64,000 bases of DNA. Origin: Nocardia sp. SYP-A9097. Lineage in GTDB: Bacteria; Actinomycetota; Actinomycetes; Mycobacteriales; Mycobacteriaceae. The stretch covers positions 496,001 to 560,000 of the forward strand of contig NZ_WJIC01000003.1 of assembly GCF_009649815.1 (NCBI RefSeq), in the 5' to 3' direction. The position numbers were made by a program, and so were the translations under genes. The notes below the pieces were generated by a model. That model saw only the letters and a program-made list of their open reading frames with translations. It was not told where the DNA came from and ran no database searches. Position 1 is the stretch's first letter. Each line of letters opens with the position of its first letter. Shown piece by piece: positions 62,605 to 64,000 of the stretch.

Positions 62605-62616
62605 GCCGACACCGAA

Positions 62617-62646
62617 GGCACTGACTGCCCATTGGCAGTCAGTGCC
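62617..62646 (+). terminator. intrinsic terminator of the ABC-F gene
   Basis: A perfect 13-bp stem GGCACTGACTGCC (62617-62629) and GGCAGTCAGTGCC (62634-62646) with the 4-base loop CATT, 12 bases after the ABC-F stop codon. It is the strongest hairpin in the window. Confidence 0.85.
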
Positions 62647-62681
62647 GTTCTGCCAGTAGCTCTTTCAGCTGGTCATGCGGG

Positions 62682-62898
62682 AGACAAGTGGTCCGGCAGG
62701 ATCGCGGTCACCTCCGTGCGCACCGGACCCGCGCCGCGCCCCAGCGGCCCTTCTCCCGCGATGAGCGTGCGGTAACCGACCTCGACCCCCCGGAATATCG
62801 GTAATCGCGTTCCACGGCCCCGGGCGGCCCGGCAGTTCGATACCCAGGCCCCGCGCACGCGGGCGACCATCGGGTGAAAACGCCTGCGGGTCGGGCAT
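62682..62898 (-). pseudogene. remnant of a DmpA/P1-family (S58) aminopeptidase
   Basis: From ATG 62898 the minus strand reads RPGPWNAITDIPG, the start of a DmpA-type peptidase; sense then continues one frame over as VEVGYRTLIAGEGPLGRG and AGPVRTEVTAILP, matching the family N-terminus, and ends at 62682. The frame changes at a run of six C (62786-62791), consistent with a one-base insertion, or a sequencing error. The family is about 350 aa, so most of the gene, including the catalytic nucleophile, is gone. The stop of another minus-strand frame (63081-62899) abuts the ATG. Confidence 0.6.
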
Positions 62899-63070
62899 CT
62901 ACAGCTCCGTCGGCGGCGTGACGATGTCGGGGCAACAGTTGGCAGTACGCGCATGGGAGCAGATCAGCTGGGCGGCACGGGCTTTGGTCATGGTCCGGTT
63001 GCCGCCCATGATAGGCAGCCTGTGGGTCTCCGCGCGCTCGGTGAAGAACCGGTCACTGGCCTCGCGATGC

Positions 63071-63427
63071 ATGTTGATCATCGCGACGGGTGTCGGATTG
63101 ATCCTGGTTTACCTGTTTGTCGCGATCTCGGGGCCGCGGGTGCAACGCGAATCGCCTACGGGGACCTACCGAATGCCGCTGTGGCCGCTACCGCCTCTGC
63201 TGGTGATCGGCGTAATGGTTTATGCGGCTTGCGGTTTGGGTCGCGATTCGGTCTCGCAGCTGGTCGTGGCCGCGGGCACCCTGGGGCTCGGAATCGTCTG
63301 CTACCTGATCTTTCCGCGCCCGCGGGCGGGCCGATGGGTGCTGCCCGAACCGATTTCCGGGCCTCGAGGTGACTCCGATCACAATGATTCATTGATCACA
63401 GCCGTCCGAGTCTCTAACCTGGAATGA
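63071..63427 (+). pseudogene. C-terminal remnant of an APC-type permease
   Basis: A hydrophobic 118-codon frame with two to three membrane spans (LIIATGVGLILVYLFVAISG, LWPLPPLLVIGVMVYAACGL, VVAAGTLGLGIVCYLIF) followed by RPRAGRWVLPEP. The pattern matches the last helices of amino-acid permeases, while the first nine or so are missing; text upstream to 62918 is open but not convincing. Peptidase and permease genes of this type are often neighbours, so this and the DmpA remnant look like one decayed peptide-use locus. A short intact membrane protein is the alternative. Confidence 0.45.
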
Positions 63428-63454
63428 GGCGCCCACGGCGACTCGGAGGAAGTC

Positions 63455-63706
63455 ATGAGTGACAGGCCCGCACAGGGTAAAGCCGTATTGGGTAAAGGCA
63501 CACGCGTGACGGGAAAGTCGCGAGACCGCCTGCAAACCCAGCTCAAGAAGCAGTATGAAGCCGGAGCCAGCATTCGCTCGCTGGCGCGAGATACCGGCCG
63601 ATCGTACGGTTTCATCCACAATGTGCTGGTGGAGTCGCATGTGCAACTCCGCAGCCGCGGTGGTGCGAACCGCCGTAAGGCGGCGGCGAAGGCCGGCGCC
63701 AAGTAA
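63455..63706 (+). CDS. small helix-turn-helix protein
   Basis: An 83-aa basic protein typical of actinomycetes. The middle is a helix-turn-helix (YEAGASIRSLARDTGRSYGF, then IHNVLVESHV) and the ends are Lys/Arg-rich (GGANRRKAAAKAGAK). GGAGGAAG gives a strong site before ATG 63455. Homologs are small nucleoid- or plasmid-like HTH proteins of unknown role. Monocistronic, ending at a hairpin shared with the convergent ATP-grasp gene. Confidence 0.85.
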   Translation: MSDRPAQGKAVLGKGTRVTGKSRDRLQTQLKKQYEAGASIRSLARDTGRSYGFIHNVLVESHVQLRSRGGANRRKAAAKAGAK

Positions 63707-63717
63707 CCGATTACGGG

Positions 63718-63760
63718 ATCGCAGTGGGTCGGCGGTGAAAACCGTTCGACCACTTGCGAT
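63718..63760. terminator. imperfect hairpin between convergent genes
   Basis: ATCGCAGTGGGTCG (63718-63731) pairs with CGACCACTTGCGAT (63747-63760) with one bulged base on each side; the loop is about 15 bases. It lies between the HTH stop (63706) and the end of the ATP-grasp gene (63817). Confidence 0.5.
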
Positions 63761-63816
63761 GTCGTGCAGGCCGGGAATGGCGGGCACGCCGTGCGACGGC
63801 CGGTCCGGTCGTGCGG

Positions 63817-64000
63817 TCAGGCCGGAACGGTGCCGTCGCCCAGCACCAGCAGATTGGCCAGACTCTCGAAAATCGGCAGACCGGTCTTGATTTCGAGATA
63901 AGCGAACTGGCCCTGCGGGTTCACCTCGAGGAACCAGATCTCGCCATCGCGGCCGACCCGCAGATCCAGCACGCCGAACGCCAGCCCGAGCGCGCCCATC
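63817..64000 (-). CDS. ATP-grasp ligase, C-terminal part (cut by window edge)
   Basis: The last about 60 residues of a protein continuing beyond the window. The text FGVLDLRVGRDGEIWFLEVN, then PQGQFAYLEIKTGLPI, is the ATP-grasp C-terminal core (the metal-binding D, E and N residues) in the form typical of MvdC/MvdD-like ribosomal-peptide maturases, followed by the closing helix FESLANLL. Such enzymes form lactone or lactam bridges in graspetides; other ATP-grasp ligases are possible. Precursor and partners would lie outside. Confidence 0.75.
   Translation of the reverse strand, partial: MGALGLAFGVLDLRVGRDGEIWFLEVNPQGQFAYLEIKTGLPIFESLANLLVLGDGTVPA

Noticed and set aside
62899..63081. 60-codon minus-strand frame ending LICSHARTANCCPDIVTPPTEL region, abutting the DmpA remnant
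   Set aside because: Its stop touches the DmpA ATG like an operon partner, but I recognise no family and the permease remnant lies opposite its start.

Overview
The window is high-GC DNA from an actinomycete, most likely Nocardia or a close mycolic-acid relative (Corynebacteriales). Support: an AcpM-type acyl carrier protein, a prpD-prpB-prpC methylcitrate operon, an ABC-F ATPase resembling mycobacterial Rv1473, an XRE(DUF5753)/DUF397 pair, many TetR regulators, frequent GTG starts and 1-4 nt ATGA/TGATG overlaps. All assignments are from reading the sequence; no search was run.

Region 1 (1-22 kb) is mixed metabolism: a DHFR-like reductase, an intact luciferase-like flavin oxidoreductase, a TetR/dienelactone-hydrolase operon, a DUF3089 esterase, a Pls/PosA-type non-ribosomal peptide synthetase (5.1-10.3 kb) coupled to an M1 aminopeptidase, a cyclase-family hydrolase, a P-loop protein facing a membrane Ser/Thr kinase, a sugar kinase/class II aldolase pair, a Tat-exported ceramidase, an orphan NarI-like protein without heme ligands, and an SDR and an HSL-type hydrolase. 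The Pls adenylation pocket reads close to the lysine code, suggesting an epsilon-polylysine-like product with a dedicated peptidase.

Region 2 (22-27.7 kb) is accessory: zinc-ribbon and hypothetical proteins, a PIG-L deacetylase, a deletion-remnant flavin oxidoreductase, TerD, a DUF4304-like protein and a membrane-anchored secreted protein.

Region 3 (27.7-45.6 kb) is the most novel locus. Five overlapping or abutting minus-strand genes form one assembly line: a 3400-aa FAAL-ACP-KS-AT-DH-KR-ACP-C-FkbH megasynthase, an ACP-thioester reductase carrying an extra C-terminal beta-rich domain, an alpha/beta hydrolase with a Cys nucleophile elbow, and GT1- and GT4-type glycosyltransferases. A P450 is divergent. 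Domain order suggests an activated fatty acid is extended once, condensed with a small (possibly glyceryl) unit on the downstream ACP, released reductively and glycosylated, giving a glycolipid. This is inference.

Region 4 (45.6-64 kb) holds an XRE/DUF397 module, a TetR-controlled SDR/dehydrogenase operon with paired operators, an acyl-CoA synthetase, prpDBC with TTTGCG half-sites, a degenerate histidine phosphatase, a cobalamin riboswitch with an expression-platform hairpin ahead of metF, AcpM, a TetR/acyl-CoA dehydrogenase pair around a near-perfect 26-bp operator, an ABC-F gene with a possible leader peptide, remnants of a DmpA-type peptidase and an APC permease, a small HTH protein, and the C-terminal end of an ATP-grasp ligase cut by the window edge. 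No rRNA, tRNA, CRISPR array or intact insertion sequence was seen.
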